Of a stretch of DNA of 64,000 nucleotides, positions 25,432-35,175 are shown in pieces. The notes under the pieces were generated by a model. The model saw nothing but the letters and a program-made list of their open reading frames with translations. It was not told the origin of the DNA and ran no database searches. The translations under genes were made by a program, and so were the position numbers. The stretch's first letter is position 1. Each line of letters opens with the position of its first letter. This DNA is from QYOJ01 sp043810345. Its GTDB lineage: Bacteria; Bacteroidota; Bacteroidia; Bacteroidales; FEN-979. The stretch spans positions 1 to 64,000 of the forward strand of contig JBDROF010000102.1 in the NCBI GenBank assembly GCA_043810345.1, given 5' to 3'.

Positions 25432-26550
25432 TTATTTATCGTTTAAATATTGTATTACCAGCTCGGCAGTCCGGATCGAAGCACCGCTGCCTCCCAGCTT
25501 CTGTGTAAGTCTGGTAAATTCGTGATTCATCTGATCCCGGTACGCAGGATCAAACAACCGTTTCAATTCATAAATGAGGTTCTCCCGGGTAAGCTGGTGC
25601 TGGATCAGTTCTTTCACTACCTCTTTCTCCATGATCAGGTTCACCAGGGAGATAAAGGGTACATGCACAATCCTGTTGGCTATCCAGAAAGAGAGTGCAC
25701 TACCCCGGTAACACACCACTTCAGGAGTTCCCAGGAGGGCGGTTTCCAGCGTAGCGGTTCCCGAGGTCACGAGGGCTGCCTCGGCATGCTCCAGCAGGTC
25801 GTAGGTTTGTTTGAAAATCACGGATACCGGAGCATCCCCGATCACAGATGCATACAGGTTTGGATCGATAGAGGGAGCTCCTGCGACCACAAACTGGTAT
25901 CCTTTAAAAGCGGGGATCACCTCCTGCATGTGTTTCATCATGGTGCGTATCTCCTGTCTCCGGCTTCCAGGAAGAAAGGCAATGATGGGCTTTCCCGGCA
26001 ACTTGTTCTGCTTCAGGAATGCATTCCTGTCAACCGGTTTCCTGTCTTCCTGGATGACATCCAGCAACGGATGACCCACAAAATCGACCGGATAATTATA
26101 CTTTTTGTAAAAATCCTGTTCAAACGGAAGAATCACAAACATCCGTGAAACACACTGCTGAATGATCCTGACCCGGGAACTCTTCCAGGCCCACAGTTGC
26201 GGGGAGATGTAGTAAAAGACCCTGATTCCGTGTCGGCTGGCAAATCTGGCCATCCGCAGGTTGAAACCCGGGTAGTCGATCAGGATCAACACATCGGGCC
26301 GGTAATCCAGGATCTCTTTTTTACAGAAGCGTAAATTCCTGAGAATCTTCCCCAGGTGAACCAGTACTTCCCAAAAGCCCATATATGCCAGGTCGCGGTA
26401 ATGCTTCACCAGCTCCCCTCCGGCTTGCTGCATGAGGTCGCCGCCCCAGCAGCGAAAGGAGGCAGCGGGGTCGCGCTCGTTTAATGCACGCATCAAATTC
26501 GACCCATGCAGGTCGCCTGAAGCTTCCCCGGCGATAATGTAATAGGTCAT
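25432..26550 (-). CDS. lpxB: Lipid-A-disaccharide synthase
   Basis: A 372-residue GT-B glycosyltransferase that joins UDP-2,3-diacylglucosamine to lipid X to form the lipid A disaccharide at the inner membrane. Seen: the N-terminal IIAGEASGDLHGSNLMRAL, CWGGDLMQQAGGEL, IDYPGFNLRMARF, and the C-terminal FLPGSRRQEI and TSGTATLETAL. The Met before TYYIIAGEASGD is chosen as start; six codons further upstream is another Met that would overlap surE by 11 nt. It shares a compact envelope/housekeeping cluster with surE, maf, ubiA and kdsC-like genes. Confidence 0.95.
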   Translation of the reverse strand: MTYYIIAGEASGDLHGSNLMRALNERDPAASFRCWGGDLMQQAGGELVKHYRDLAYMGFWEVLVHLGKILRNLRFCKKEILDYRPDVLILIDYPGFNLRMARFASRHGIRVFYYISPQLWAWKSSRVRIIQQCVSRMFVILPFEQDFYKKYNYPVDFVGHPLLDVIQEDRKPVDRNAFLKQNKLPGKPIIAFLPGSRRQEIRTMMKHMQEVIPAFKGYQFVVAGAPSIDPNLYASVIGDAPVSVIFKQTYDLLEHAEAALVTSGTATLETALLGTPEVVCYRGSALSFWIANRIVHVPFISLVNLIMEKEVVKELIQHQLTRENLIYELKRLFDPAYRDQMNHEFTRLTQKLGGSGASIRTAELVIQYLNDK

Positions 26551-26557
26551 TGGCTGA

Positions 26558-27331
26558 TCAGGAGGCAAAATCCCATCTCTTCAACTCTTCTATTGCAGGA
26601 TAATCGGTAAAATCAAAATTAACCGGAACGATGGATACATACTGATGCTCCAGCGCATACTCATCGGTATCTTCCCCATCGCCAACCCGGGCAAAGACCC
26701 CTTTGAGCCAAAAGTAATCCCTTCCTTTCGGATCTTTCCGGATATCGAAGTCCTCCAGCCAGGTTCCTCCAGCCTGCCTGCAGATCCGGATCCCCTTGAT
26801 TTTACTGACAGGCTGGTGAGGAATGTTTACATTCAGGCAAACCCCGTCCGGTAATTTGTGCGTCATGACCGTCCGGATAATCCGGTTGGCGTAAACCCTG
26901 GCAGCAGAAAAATCGGAATCAGTCTTATAGTGGAGCAGCGAAAAGCCAATGGATGGAACACCCGCCATCGCCCCTTCAAACACCGCCGCCATGGTTCCGG
27001 AATAGATGATATTGATGGAGGAATTCGAACCATGGTTGACACCGGATACAAGCAAGTCGGGATGCCGGCCAAGAACTACTTTGTAAGCGAGTTTGACACA
27101 ATCGACAGGAGTCCCGTTGCAGCTGTACTTCTCAAAACCGGGCTCCTGATGGATCCGGTTGAGACGCAACGGTTGGTGCATGGTAACAGCATGAGATGTG
27201 CCTGACTGAGGCTTGTCAGGGGCAACCACTACCACCTTCCCCATCGGCCTGACCACATCGGTAAGGGCACGTAAACCCGGAGCAGTAATCCCATCGTCAT
27301 TGGTAACAAAAATCAGGGGTTTGTCCTGCAT
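26558..27331 (-). CDS. surE: 5'/3'-nucleotidase SurE
   Basis: A 257-residue SurE, a metal-dependent nucleotidase acting on nucleoside monophosphates in stationary-phase survival. The N-terminal FVTNDDGITAPGLRAL holds the catalytic Asp-Asp, and SGVNHGSNSSINIIYSGTMAAVFEGA is the second conserved block. The Met before QDKPLIFV is chosen; an in-frame Met eight codons earlier would overlap maf by 7 nt. It lies between maf and lpxB. Confidence 0.95.
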   Translation of the reverse strand: MQDKPLIFVTNDDGITAPGLRALTDVVRPMGKVVVVAPDKPQSGTSHAVTMHQPLRLNRIHQEPGFEKYSCNGTPVDCVKLAYKVVLGRHPDLLVSGVNHGSNSSINIIYSGTMAAVFEGAMAGVPSIGFSLLHYKTDSDFSAARVYANRIIRTVMTHKLPDGVCLNVNIPHQPVSKIKGIRICRQAGGTWLEDFDIRKDPKGRDYFWLKGVFARVGDGEDTDEYALEHQYVSIVPVNFDFTDYPAIEELKRWDFAS

Positions 27332-27348
27332 TTTCAAGCTGATCTTAC

Positions 27349-27948
27349 TCAGCAAAGGTAGGAATAATTTTTGAGCAGCTCTTCATAAACCTCCTTCACA
27401 GGGAGGCCCATCACATTGAAAAAAGACCCTTCAAGCTTCGATATCCCGATGTACCCGATCCACTCCTGAATACCATACCCTCCGGCTTTGTCATAAGGCA
27501 GGAAGTTGTTGATGTAGTAGTCAATTTCCTCGTCACTAAGCTCCTTGAAGTATACCCGTGAAGTGACCTGGAATACGCTCTTCTTGTCCTTTGACCTGAT
27601 ACATACACCGGTGATCACCTCATGCCGTCTGCCTGATAGTTTCTTCAGCATGGCCAGAGCCTGTTCATAATTCCCTGGTTTTCCCAGGATCTCTCCATCG
27701 AGGGAAACAATCGTATCGGCAGCCACGATGATCATCTTCTCTTCCATCCGGGAGATGTCGAAGCTCTCCGCCTTTTTCTCTGCCAGGAAGATGGCAATCT
27801 CCTCCGGAGCCAATGTGTCGGGATACTCCTCCTGAACATCCGTCGGAATGATCTCGAAATTCAATCCCAGCTCCTTTAACAGGTATTGCCTGCGGGAGGA
27901 CTGAGAAGCCAGAACGATCTTAAAATCCTGTAATCTCTTGTTTATCAC
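27349..27948 (-). CDS. maf: Maf-like nucleotide pyrophosphatase
   Basis: A 199-residue Maf/YhdE-type protein that hydrolyses non-canonical or dTTP/UTP-type nucleotides. Typical blocks are LASQSSRRQYLLKELGLNFE at the N terminus, VAADTIVSLDGEILGKP in the middle, and DKAGGYGIQEWIGYIGISKLEGSFFNVMGLP at the end. Length is normal. It is one nucleotide from the ubiA-like gene stop and probably co-transcribed. Confidence 0.9.
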   Translation of the reverse strand: MINKRLQDFKIVLASQSSRRQYLLKELGLNFEIIPTDVQEEYPDTLAPEEIAIFLAEKKAESFDISRMEEKMIIVAADTIVSLDGEILGKPGNYEQALAMLKKLSGRRHEVITGVCIRSKDKKSVFQVTSRVYFKELSDEEIDYYINNFLPYDKAGGYGIQEWIGYIGISKLEGSFFNVMGLPVKEVYEELLKNYSYLC

Positions 27949-27949
27949 G

Positions 27950-28933
27950 TCAATAACTTAAAGATAAAACCAGCAATGACAGGATTCCGGTAAACATGAT
28001 CAGCTTTGCCAGGCCGCTGGCAAAACGAAAATCTTCTCTCCTTTTTGCCCGGATTACCGCAACGATCATGTAAAGGGCAGGCATCTGTACCGTGACCAGG
28101 AAATACCAGAACAACATCTCTAGTCCGAACCGGTAAATAACCAGCTGGCCATAAGCAAGCAACACCATGGTGATCAGTACCAGGATCACCACCACAATCT
28201 TTGCCCAGCCGATCCCGGTCACAGAAGGAAGTGACCGGGTGCCAAACTGCTCATCTCCTTTCAGATCCTCCATATCTTTAACGATCTCACGGAACAGGCT
28301 TACCAGGAATGCAAAACCGGCATAAGCTAAAAAGATCCGGAAAATACCCTTAAAGGTTCCGATCACAGTGGAAAAATATTCCGGATTCAGGCGCAGATGA
28401 AAAAACTCAAACAGGAGTACCAGCATGATCAACGTGGCTGAGATAAAGGCCACGATCAGATTTTTCCAGACTAAAAGTTGTTTCCAGCGGGCCGAATAGA
28501 ACCAGAAGAAGAGAGCACCGCATGGGAATAGCAGTCCGAACCAGAGCGATTGAACCCGGTACGCCAGGTAAAACCCAAGAATGATGGCAACGGCATTGAC
28601 CAGGATGTGGACCTTCATGGCCATCCGGGGGGCAACCAACCTGGAGACCACTAACTGTTCCGGACGGTTAACACGATCAATCTTCAGATCGAAGTAGTCA
28701 TTGATGACGTAACCTCCGATAGCCAGCAACAGGGTGACTACGACGAAGATGATGAAATCAGGCAATCCTGTCATGAATTCCGTTTGATCATGGAAGAGAA
28801 TCGGCTTAAGCACTCCGTACCGGAGCAGAAACTCGATCAGCACGACGATCATCAGGTTTGGAAGCCTGATGAACCGGGCTACGCCCGTCACCCAATCCCA
28901 TGCTGTCCGTTTTTTACCAGGTGAAGGCGTCAT
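27950..28933 (-). CDS. UbiA-type prenyltransferase
   Basis: A 327-residue membrane prenyltransferase with about nine helices. The first Asp-rich motif is NDYFDLKIDRVNRPEQLV (about 92-109); a second, weaker one is DMEDLKGDEQFGTRSLP (about 218-234). In Bacteroidota such proteins in this position are usually annotated as geranylgeranylglycerol-phosphate geranylgeranyltransferase-like; the actual acceptor cannot be told. It overlaps the kdsC-like gene by 20 nt. Confidence 0.8.
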   Translation of the reverse strand: MTPSPGKKRTAWDWVTGVARFIRLPNLMIVVLIEFLLRYGVLKPILFHDQTEFMTGLPDFIIFVVVTLLLAIGGYVINDYFDLKIDRVNRPEQLVVSRLVAPRMAMKVHILVNAVAIILGFYLAYRVQSLWFGLLFPCGALFFWFYSARWKQLLVWKNLIVAFISATLIMLVLLFEFFHLRLNPEYFSTVIGTFKGIFRIFLAYAGFAFLVSLFREIVKDMEDLKGDEQFGTRSLPSVTGIGWAKIVVVILVLITMVLLAYGQLVIYRFGLEMLFWYFLVTVQMPALYMIVAVIRAKRREDFRFASGLAKLIMFTGILSLLVLSLSY

Positions 28934-29435
28934 CGTTCATCCATTTACCCTGAACCTTCATCACCTGCTCAATGACATCGCGGACGCAACCTTTTCCTCC
29001 CGGCAGATGGCTGATATAGCCAGCCAGCTCTTTGATCTCCTCGGCTGCGTCGGACGGACAGGCAGGCATTCCCGCCTCCTTCATGATCTGATAATCGGGA
29101 ATGTCATCCCCCATAAAGAGGACCTCTGATGGTGCGATTGCATGATCTTTCAGATAGGCATGAAAGGTTTCAAGTTTGTTTCCTGTTCCCAGAAATACAT
29201 CCGTGATCTGCAAAGCTTTCAGTCGGTGAGCCATGGACTTTGACTTGGCGCCGGAGATGATAGCTACCCGGTACCCTTTTTTAATGGCGAGCTGGAGTGC
29301 ATAACCGTCTTTGATGTTGGAGATCCGGAGCGCCTCCCCGTGTTCTGTCATGATAATCGTCCCCTCCGTAAGCACACCATCGTAATCAAAGACAAAAGTG
29401 GTGATCTTTTTGAGTTGTACTTTATAGTTTGCCAT
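28914..29435 (-). CDS. KDO-8-phosphate phosphatase-like HAD hydrolase
   Basis: A 173-residue C0-type HAD phosphatase of the KdsC/YrbI family. Motif I FDYDGVLTEG with both catalytic Asp, motif II in AIISGAKSK, and motif IV FMGDDIPDYQIMKEAG are all present. KdsC removes phosphate from KDO-8-P for lipopolysaccharide core synthesis, which fits lpxB nearby. The N terminus overlaps the DUF2520 gene stop by 14 nt, suggesting translational coupling. Confidence 0.85.
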   Translation of the reverse strand: MANYKVQLKKITTFVFDYDGVLTEGTIIMTEHGEALRISNIKDGYALQLAIKKGYRVAIISGAKSKSMAHRLKALQITDVFLGTGNKLETFHAYLKDHAIAPSEVLFMGDDIPDYQIMKEAGMPACPSDAAEEIKELAGYISHLPGGKGCVRDVIEQVMKVQGKWMNDDAFTW

Positions 29436-30213
29436 GTTGGTGTTTATGTTGAATGATTCGTTTGCTGATCAGGTCATAGATCTCCTGATAGGCTTGATGA
29501 TCCTTAAGCAACTCCAGGTGCTTATCAATGATTGCGGTATCCTCTCTGATAGCAGGTCCGGTTTGAAGGGAGAAGAGTCCGGCATGCCGGACGTTGGACG
29601 CCGTTTGTCTGATCAACGGATTCAGTAGTTCGAACGGAATGTTGTACTGGAGCAGCAGATCCTCTGCGATGGCATAGAGGTAATTGGTAAAGTTCCCTGC
29701 AAACACTGCAGTCAGATGGAGGATCTGCCGTTGGGCAGAGTTGATGACATGGACATTGGAACTCAGCTGTTCAGCCAGTCCAACCAGTGCCTTCTCAACA
29801 CCCGGAAGATTCGCTTCCACGCAAACCGGGATGCGGTCAAATGAGATCCGCCTTCCTTTTCGAAATGTTTGCAATGGGTACAGGACCCCGGTTTGATCGG
29901 CGGTCTTTTTCAGGACCTCCATTCCGACAGATCCGGAAGTATGGACCACAATTCCTCTTCGGACCTTCAGTCGGGAAGCGATTTCCGGGATAGCTGAATC
30001 ACTGATTGCCAGGATATAAAGATCGGCATCCTGTTCAACCTTCTGCAGCGACCCGGTATAGCTGGCACCTATCAGGCGGGCGAGCCGCTTCCCGGTTTTC
30101 TCCGTCCGGTTGAAAAGCTGAACAACCGAAAACCCTTTCCCAATAAATGCATTCGACAGGTGAGTGGCCACATTTCCTGCTCCGAACAAAACGATATGTT
30201 TGATCTGGTCCAT
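29422..30213 (-). CDS. Rossmann-fold/DUF2520 protein (ketopantoate-reductase-like)
   Basis: A 263-residue NAD(P)-binding protein. The N-terminal Rossmann motif is HIVLFGAGNVATHLSNAF; next come the SGSVGMEVL block and the C-terminal DUF2520 helical region (about 125-255; AVFAGNFTNYLYAIAEDLL). Substrate unknown. The frame is open 26 codons further upstream, but that extension begins inside the AATTCATGAATT palindrome at 30276-30304 and has no family counterpart, so the Met before DQIKHIVLFG is chosen. Confidence 0.8.
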   Translation of the reverse strand: MDQIKHIVLFGAGNVATHLSNAFIGKGFSVVQLFNRTEKTGKRLARLIGASYTGSLQKVEQDADLYILAISDSAIPEIASRLKVRRGIVVHTSGSVGMEVLKKTADQTGVLYPLQTFRKGRRISFDRIPVCVEANLPGVEKALVGLAEQLSSNVHVINSAQRQILHLTAVFAGNFTNYLYAIAEDLLLQYNIPFELLNPLIRQTASNVRHAGLFSLQTGPAIREDTAIIDKHLELLKDHQAYQEIYDLISKRIIQHKHQHGKL

Positions 30214-30275
30214 GTAAATCAACCGAACGAAAGTAAAAAAAAAAGTGATGAGAATCGAGCGCACCAATCGAGTAG

Positions 30276-30304
30276 GTAGGGGGCAATTCATGAATTGCCC
30301 CTAC
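30276..30304. repeat. REP-like palindrome, copy 2
   Basis: GTAGGGGGCAATTCA pairs with TGAATTGCCCCTAC with one bulged G. It is the same core as the 22085-22120 palindrome, and it lies 5 nt past the DUF3467 stop codon. Confidence 0.9.
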
Positions 30305-30308
30305 TGCG

Positions 30309-30620
30309 TTATGCTTGTGCCGTCGGAGTCCCTATATTGAATGGCATATCTCCCCCTGTATCTTTGATCTCTCCATGCATCGCCTCGTACTTACTGATGT
30401 TTTCTTTGAGTGCTTTATACAGCCGTTTTGCATGCTGCGGTGTCAGGATAATCCTTGATTTCACTTTAGCTTTCGGAACTCCGGGCATCATTTTCACGAA
30501 ATCCACGATAAATTCCGATGGTGAGTGTGTGATGATGGCAAGGTTCGAATAGATTCCTTCACCAACATCATCTGAAAGCTCAATGTTGAGCTGTTGTTGT
30601 GGGTTTGTTTTTTCTTGCAT
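30309..30620 (-). CDS. DUF3467 family protein
   Basis: A 103-residue protein with the DUF3467 core: GIYSNLAIITHSPSEFIVDFVKMMPG then SRIILTPQHAKRLYKAL. Function unknown. It is conserved downstream of rpoC in Bacteroidota and is 11 nt from the rpoC stop, so it is probably the last gene of the rpoBC transcript. The following palindrome may end that transcript. Confidence 0.85.
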   Translation of the reverse strand: MQEKTNPQQQLNIELSDDVGEGIYSNLAIITHSPSEFIVDFVKMMPGVPKAKVKSRIILTPQHAKRLYKALKENISKYEAMHGEIKDTGGDMPFNIGTPTAQA

Positions 30621-30631
30621 CTTATTGATTT

Positions 30632-33600
30632 TTAATCCTCTTCTTTGGAAGCCAGGAGGGTCTCATACTCCTCCTTGCTGCCTACGATCAAATCTTCATA
30701 TTCACGCAGTCCGGTACCGGCAGGGATCAGGTGACCAACGATCACATTCTCCTTCAGGCCGGCCAGATCGTCCTGGCGGGCATTGATAGCGGCCTGCGTC
30801 AGCACCTTGGTGGTCTCCTGGAAGGAGGCCGCTGAGATCCAGCTCTTGGTCTGAAGCGATGCGCGGGTGATTCCCTGCAGTACCTGGCGCGCAGTAGCCG
30901 GTTTGGCATCCCGGGCTTCCACCAGTTTCATATCTTTTCGCTTCAGGTACGAATTGTCATCTCTCAGTTTTCTGGCACTGATGATTTGTCCCGACTTGAA
31001 TGTTTGTGAATCGCCTGGGTCTTCCACCACCTTCTTTCCATAAATCCAGTCATTCTCATCCTGGAAGTCGATCTTATTGACCAGCTCCCCTTCAAGGAAC
31101 CGGCTGTCGCCGGGATCTTCCACATCCACTTTCCGCATCATCTGACGGACGATGGTCTCAAAATGCTTGTCGTTGATCTTAACTCCCTGTAAACGATAAA
31201 CCTCCTGGATCTCGTTCACGATGTACTCCTGTACCTTCATCGGGCCTTTGATGGCCAGGATATCACTGGGAGTCAGGGCGCCATCGGAAAGCGGGGTTCC
31301 TGCCTTCACGTAATCGTTCTCCTGTGCGAGGATTTGTTTGGTAGTTGGAACCAGGTAGCGTTTCTGTTCCCCGGTTTTCGAAGTAATGATCACCTCACGG
31401 TTACCTCTCTTCAGTTTCTTGGCAAAGGATACTACCCCGTCAATCTCGGAAACGATCGCGGGATCCGAAGGGTTTCTGGCTTCGAAGAGCTCGGTCACAC
31501 GTGGCAGACCACCGGTGATATCACCAGCCTTTCCAACGGCTCTCGGAATCTTCACCAGCACGATACCGGCTTTGATCCTGGCATTGTTTTCCATCATGAT
31601 ATGTGCCCCCACGGGAAGGTCATACGTCTTGATGATCTCTCCTTTGGCATCCAGGATGTTTATCACCGGATTTCTCGCCTTCTGACGTGATTCGATGATC
31701 ACCTTTTCGTTGTATCCGGTCTGATCGTCAGATTCAACCCGGTAGGTCACTCCTTCAAGGATATTCTCAAAGCTGATTTTTCCCGGAACTTCTGAAAGGA
31801 TCAGGGCGTTGTAGGGATCCCAGTCGCTGATCAGGTCATCCCTCTTAACCTCTGCGCCATTCTCGTAAAAGAGCCGGGCTCCATACGGAATGTGAGAAGA
31901 GGTAAGGGCGATGCGGGTCGTTTTATCTATGATCCGCATCTCAGCAGACCGGCCGATCACAATGTTATAGGATTCTCCGGTCGCGGGATTAAAGGGTAGT
32001 GCCCGGAGCTCATCAATCTCCAGGATACCATCGTATTTAGCCTGGATCCGGGAAGCGCTGGTGATGTTCACTCCAGCCACTCCACCCACGTGAAATGTAC
32101 GCAGGGTGAGCTGTGTCCCCGGTTCTCCGATCGACTGGGCAGCAATGACCCCTACAGCTTCTCCTTTCTCAACCAGGCGCCCGGTGGCCAGGTTCCGTCC
32201 GTAACATCTGGTACAAACCCCCTTTTTCGATTCACAGGTCAGTACCGAACGGATCTCCACACTTTCAATCGGTGAGTCTTCAATGACCTGAGCTACCTCT
32301 TCCGTGATCTCCATCCCGGTACCAATAATATTTTCGCCTGTCTGCGGATGAAATATATCATGAAGGGTAACGCGGCCAAGGATCCGGTCATAGAGCGATT
32401 CTACCACCTCTTCCTGCTTCTTGAGCACCGTGATGGTCAAACCTCTCAGGGTACCGCAGTCTTCCTCAGAGATTATCACATCCTGGGCAACATCCACCAG
32501 GCGACGGGTCAGATATCCAGCGTCAGCCGTTTTCAATGCCGTGTCAGCCAGACCTTTACGTGCACCGTGGGTAGAGATAAAGTACTCCAGTACGGAGAGT
32601 CCTTCCTTGAAATTGGAGAGGATGGGGTTCTCGATGATCTCACCTCCGCCAGCGCCTGATTTCTGTGGTTTGGCCATCAGACCTCGCATTCCGCACAACT
32701 GACGGATCTGCTCCTTGGAACCACGTGCACCGGAATCGAGCATCATGTAAACCGGATTCAGCCCCTGTTTGTCGTTCGAAAGCTGGTTCATCAGGGTGAT
32801 AGTCAGCTTGGAATTGGTATGTGTCCAGATGTCGATGATCTGGTTGTAACGTTCGTTGTTGGTGATGAAACCCATATTGTAGTTTCCTACTACTTCATCC
32901 ACTTCGGTTATGGCATCTTCGATCAAACGCTCTTTGATCTCGGGGATAATCACATCATCGAGGTTGAACGAGAGACCACCCTGGAATGCCATGGTAAATC
33001 CAAGGTCTTTGATGTCGTCAAGGAACTTGGCTGTTTTGGCTGTTCCTGTCTTTTTCAGAATGGAGCCAATGATGTCACGCAGTGCCTTCTTTGTCAGCAA
33101 CTGGTTGATATAACCATACGCTTCAGGTACTACCTGGTTTAAGAGGACTCTCCCAACCGTCGTCTCTATGATTTTAGTCACCGGCTGTTCGTTTTCGCGG
33201 GTGGTGATGCGTACATTGATCACGGCATGGAGATCAGCACGCTTCTCATTGTAAGCAATGATCACCTCTTCGGGGGAGTAAAATGTCATTCCCTCTCCCG
33301 GCACTTTATCATTTCCAGCGCTGGTGCGGGCCTTGGTCATATAATAGAGACCCAGAACCATATCCTGGGAGGGTACCGAAATCGGGGCTCCGTTGGCCGG
33401 ATTGAGGATGTTGTGCGAAGCCAACATCAGCAACTGTGCTTCCAGGATGGCTGCGTTACCCAGAGGTATATGAACCGCCATCTGGTCACCGTCGAAGTCA
33501 GCGTTAAAAGCGGTACACACGAGCGGGTGAAGCTGGATTGCTTTCCCCTCGATCAGTTTGGGCTGGAACGACTGGATCCCCAGACGGTGCAACGTAGGAG

Positions 33601-34918
33601 CACGGTTCAGTAACACAGGATGTCCTTTCAGGATGTTCTCAAGGATATCCCAAACAACCGGGTCTTTCCGGTCGACGATCTTCTTGGCCGATTTTACCGT
33701 TTTGACGATACCTCTTTCCAGCATCTTCCGGATGATGAATGGCTTGAAAAGCTCGGAAGCCATCTCTTTGGGCAAGCCACATTCGTTCAGCTTCAATTCG
33801 GGACCAACCACGATGACCGAACGGCCTGAGTAGTCTACCCGTTTCCCAAGCAGGTTCTGACGGAACCGTCCCTGTTTTCCTTTCAAACTGTCGCTGAGGG
33901 ATTTGAGAGCGCGGTTCGATTCGGTTTTCACAGCGCTGGCTTTACGGGAGTTATCCAGCAATGAATCCACGGCTTCCTGCAGCATCCGTTTTTCGTTACG
34001 GAGGATCACATCAGGAGCTTTGATCTCGATCAACCGCTTCAGACGATTATTCCGGATGATCACCCGGCGGTAGAGATCGTTCAGGTCAGAGGTGGCGAAT
34101 CGTCCTCCATCCAGTGGTACCAGGGGCCGTAACTCGGGCGGGATCACAGGAACCACTTTTACGATCATCCATTCCGGACGGTTCTCCAGCCTTTTCTGCG
34201 CATCACGGAAGGCTTCAAATACCTGCAGCCGTTTAAGGGCTTCACTTTTTCGCTGTTGGGAAGTTTCGGTATTGGCTTTGTGTCGCAAATCAAACGACTC
34301 TTTATCGAGGTTAAGCCTTGCCAGCAAATCACAAAGTGCTTCGGCTCCCATCCTGGCAATGAACTTATTGGGATCAGCGTCATCCAGGTACTGATTCTCC
34401 TGAGGGATCTTGTCGAGGATGTCAAAATATTCCTCCTCAGAGAGAAAATCGAGGTAGTTGATCCCCTCCTCCCGGAGAATGCCCGGATTGATGACTACAT
34501 ATTTTTCGTAATAGATGATTGACTCCAGTTTCTTCGTTGGCAATCCCAGCATCGAGCCTATTTTATTTGGCAGAGAGCGGAAAAACCAAATGTGGGCAAC
34601 GGGCACCACCAACTGGATATGTCCCATCCGTTCACGCCGGACCTTCTTCTCTGTGACCTCTACCCCGCACCGGTCGCAAACAATTCCTTTATACCTGATC
34701 CTCTTATACTTACCGCAATGACATTCCCAATCTTTTACCGGTCCGAAGATCCGCTCGCAGAATAAACCATCACGCTCGGGTTTGTAGGTCCGGTAGTTGA
34801 TGGTCTCGGGTTTCAGCACCTCACCGCTCGACAGTTCCAGGATCTTCTCCGGGGATGCAAGGCTGATCGTGATACTTGAAAAACCGCTGGTGATTGGTCC
34901 GTCTTTTCTAAAAGCCAT
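30632..34918 (-). CDS. rpoC: RNA polymerase beta' subunit
   Basis: A 1428-residue beta' subunit. Seen: the zinc-binding N-terminal CHCGKYKRIRYKGIVCDRCGV, the catalytic NADFDGDQMAVH with its three Mg-binding Asp, the bridge/trigger region (GLRGLMAKPQKSGAGGGEII), and the second Zn site (CESKKGVCTRCYG). It forms the active centre with beta. Length and motifs are normal for Bacteroidota and there is no internal stop, in contrast to rpoB just upstream (50 nt). Confidence 0.98.
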   Translation of the reverse strand: MAFRKDGPITSGFSSITISLASPEKILELSSGEVLKPETINYRTYKPERDGLFCERIFGPVKDWECHCGKYKRIRYKGIVCDRCGVEVTEKKVRRERMGHIQLVVPVAHIWFFRSLPNKIGSMLGLPTKKLESIIYYEKYVVINPGILREEGINYLDFLSEEEYFDILDKIPQENQYLDDADPNKFIARMGAEALCDLLARLNLDKESFDLRHKANTETSQQRKSEALKRLQVFEAFRDAQKRLENRPEWMIVKVVPVIPPELRPLVPLDGGRFATSDLNDLYRRVIIRNNRLKRLIEIKAPDVILRNEKRMLQEAVDSLLDNSRKASAVKTESNRALKSLSDSLKGKQGRFRQNLLGKRVDYSGRSVIVVGPELKLNECGLPKEMASELFKPFIIRKMLERGIVKTVKSAKKIVDRKDPVVWDILENILKGHPVLLNRAPTLHRLGIQSFQPKLIEGKAIQLHPLVCTAFNADFDGDQMAVHIPLGNAAILEAQLLMLASHNILNPANGAPISVPSQDMVLGLYYMTKARTSAGNDKVPGEGMTFYSPEEVIIAYNEKRADLHAVINVRITTRENEQPVTKIIETTVGRVLLNQVVPEAYGYINQLLTKKALRDIIGSILKKTGTAKTAKFLDDIKDLGFTMAFQGGLSFNLDDVIIPEIKERLIEDAITEVDEVVGNYNMGFITNNERYNQIIDIWTHTNSKLTITLMNQLSNDKQGLNPVYMMLDSGARGSKEQIRQLCGMRGLMAKPQKSGAGGGEIIENPILSNFKEGLSVLEYFISTHGARKGLADTALKTADAGYLTRRLVDVAQDVIISEEDCGTLRGLTITVLKKQEEVVESLYDRILGRVTLHDIFHPQTGENIIGTGMEITEEVAQVIEDSPIESVEIRSVLTCESKKGVCTRCYGRNLATGRLVEKGEAVGVIAAQSIGEPGTQLTLRTFHVGGVAGVNITSASRIQAKYDGILEIDELRALPFNPATGESYNIVIGRSAEMRIIDKTTRIALTSSHIPYGARLFYENGAEVKRDDLISDWDPYNALILSEVPGKISFENILEGVTYRVESDDQTGYNEKVIIESRQKARNPVINILDAKGEIIKTYDLPVGAHIMMENNARIKAGIVLVKIPRAVGKAGDITGGLPRVTELFEARNPSDPAIVSEIDGVVSFAKKLKRGNREVIITSKTGEQKRYLVPTTKQILAQENDYVKAGTPLSDGALTPSDILAIKGPMKVQEYIVNEIQEVYRLQGVKINDKHFETIVRQMMRKVDVEDPGDSRFLEGELVNKIDFQDENDWIYGKKVVEDPGDSQTFKSGQIISARKLRDDNSYLKRKDMKLVEARDAKPATARQVLQGITRASLQTKSWISAASFQETTKVLTQAAINARQDDLAGLKENVIVGHLIPAGTGLREYEDLIVGSKEEYETLLASKEED

Positions 34919-34968
34919 ATAATTGTTGATTGTCGATTTCTAAACTGTTTGTGAACTTACCTGATTTC

Positions 34969-35175
34969 TTAGTCGAAGCTGACGTTAAGTCCAAGTCCTC
35001 GTAGTTCGTGAATCAGCACATTAAAGGATTCGGGAATTCCCGTGGTAGGCATATTGTCGCCCTTCACGATGGCTTCATACGTTTTGGCACGTCCGATAAC
35101 ATCATCTGATTTCACCGTCTGGATCTCCAGGAGGATATTGGCAGCGCCAAAAGCCTCCAGGGCCCAAACCTCCAT
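34969..35175 (-). CDS. rpoB: RNA polymerase beta C-terminal segment (split off by TAG)
   Basis: A 68-residue frame, MEVWALEAFGAANILLEIQT to LGLNVSFD, which is the conserved C-terminal end of beta (it contacts beta' and closes the clamp side). It is in the same frame as the 1199-residue frame at 35176 and separated only by a TAG. The ATG directly abuts that stop (TAGATGGAGG), so termination-reinitiation could make it as a separate chain. The sequence downstream of the stop is fully conserved, showing that it is still under selection, or that the stop is very recent or an error. Confidence 0.9.
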   Translation of the reverse strand: MEVWALEAFGAANILLEIQTVKSDDVIGRAKTYEAIVKGDNMPTTGIPESFNVLIHELRGLGLNVSFD

